A stretch of DNA of 6,298 nucleotides from Gammaproteobacteria bacterium. Lineage in GTDB: Bacteria > Pseudomonadota > Gammaproteobacteria > HK1. Within the stretch, counting starts at the first letter, position 1, and every line of letters starts with the position of its first letter. The notes beneath the pieces were generated by a model. The model saw nothing but the letters and a program-made list of their open reading frames with translations. It was not told the DNA's origin and did not search any database. The translations under genes were made by a program, and so were the position numbers. This document shows, piece by piece, positions 5,882-6,298 of the stretch. The stretch lies in contig JABDQX010000026.1 of NCBI GenBank assembly GCA_013042035.1, positions 1 to 6,298 on the forward strand, in the 5' to 3' direction.

Positions 5882-6298
5882 TGATGGATAAACCCAGGCA
5901 ACTCATCGATCCGTTTGGCAGACGCATCGAATACGTTCGCCTGTCGGTTACCGACAAATGCAACTATCGCTGTTTTTATTGCCTTCCCGAGGGTTCTCGC
6001 GATTTTGAACCACCGGCAAACTGGTTACGTTTCGATGAGATCGAGCGCATCGTGCGCGTGTTTTCCGAGCTTGGCGTCAGCCGGTTTCGTATTACCGGCG
6101 GTGAACCACTGGTCCGCAAAGGCATTACCGATCTCGCGGCGCGGTTATCGGCATTACCGAAGGTTCACGATTTATCGCTCAGCACAAATGCGAGTTTATT
6201 GGTCAGGTATGCCGAACCGTTGTACCGGGCGGGAGTCAGTCGGATCAACGTCAGTCTCGACACACTGAAAACAGATCGATTCCGTAACGTTACCGGCG
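5881..6298 (+). CDS. moaA: GTP 3',8-cyclase MoaA, N-terminal part (cut by window end)
   Basis: Radical-SAM enzyme that starts molybdopterin synthesis by converting GTP to 3',8-cyclo-dihydro-GTP. About 139 residues are present of a family length near 330; the frame is open to the right edge. The start IDPFGRRIEYVRLSVTDKCN is typical. Counting from ATG 5884, the radical-SAM C-x3-C-x2-C is Cys26, Cys30 and Cys33, the SAM-binding TGGEPLVRKG follows, and then STN and INVSLDTL. The second C-terminal [4Fe-4S] site lies outside the window. Two adjacent ATGs exist: 5881 shares its A with the moaD stop TAA, and 5884 has GGGGG six bases upstream; either may be used. The overlap implies translational coupling to moaD. 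Whether this is the only moaA of the genome or an extra copy devoted to AOR cannot be told here. Confidence 0.95.
   Translation, partial: MMDKPRQLIDPFGRRIEYVRLSVTDKCNYRCFYCLPEGSRDFEPPANWLRFDEIERIVRVFSELGVSRFRITGGEPLVRKGITDLAARLSALPKVHDLSLSTNASLLVRYAEPLYRAGVSRINVSLDTLKTDRFRNVTG

Overview
The window looks like a proteobacterial chromosome, most likely a gammaproteobacterium or a close relative. This is inferred from protein style, moderate GC content and strong GGAGG-type ribosome binding sites; no rRNA or marker gene fixes the lineage. Its main content is an apparently operonic gene cluster on the + strand for a tungsten-type (or molybdenum-type) aldehyde oxidoreductase of the multi-subunit, NADH-linked kind known from Aromatoleum (AorABC), together with cofactor genes.

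Layout. Positions 1-169 hold no gene I can support. The - strand carries tadA (634 to 170), the tRNA wobble adenosine deaminase. It is preceded by, and overlaps, a short leader ORF (710 to 624) that owns the only good Shine-Dalgarno site. A non-coding, AT-richer divergent region follows (711-1134). The + strand then carries a single-domain rhodanese (1135-1635), a 22-bp imperfect hairpin (1650-1696), aorA-like four-cluster ferredoxin (1711-2187), aorB-like AOR catalytic subunit (2255-4105), a terminator-like hairpin (4114-4160), a perfect 16-bp-arm palindrome (4174-4214), aorC-like FAD/NAD oxidoreductase (4331-5623), a MoaD-type sulfur carrier (5627-5881) and the first 139 codons or so of moaA (5881 to the right edge).

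How the genes fit together. MoaA and MoaD act in pyranopterin synthesis, and MoaD must carry a C-terminal thiocarboxylate. The rhodanese could supply persulfide sulfur for that step or for cofactor sulfuration (inference). AorB holds the metal-bis-pyranopterin and one [4Fe-4S] cluster and oxidises aldehydes to acids. AorA passes electrons through four [4Fe-4S] clusters to AorC, whose FAD reduces NAD+. The reverse direction, acid reduction, is also known for this enzyme class.

The most interesting non-coding signal is that aorA-aorB is bracketed by large RNA hairpins and has strong Shine-Dalgarno sites, while aorC after them has a weak one. This fits a need for more A and B than C, as in the Aor(AB)nC architecture, but it is a hypothesis from sequence layout only.
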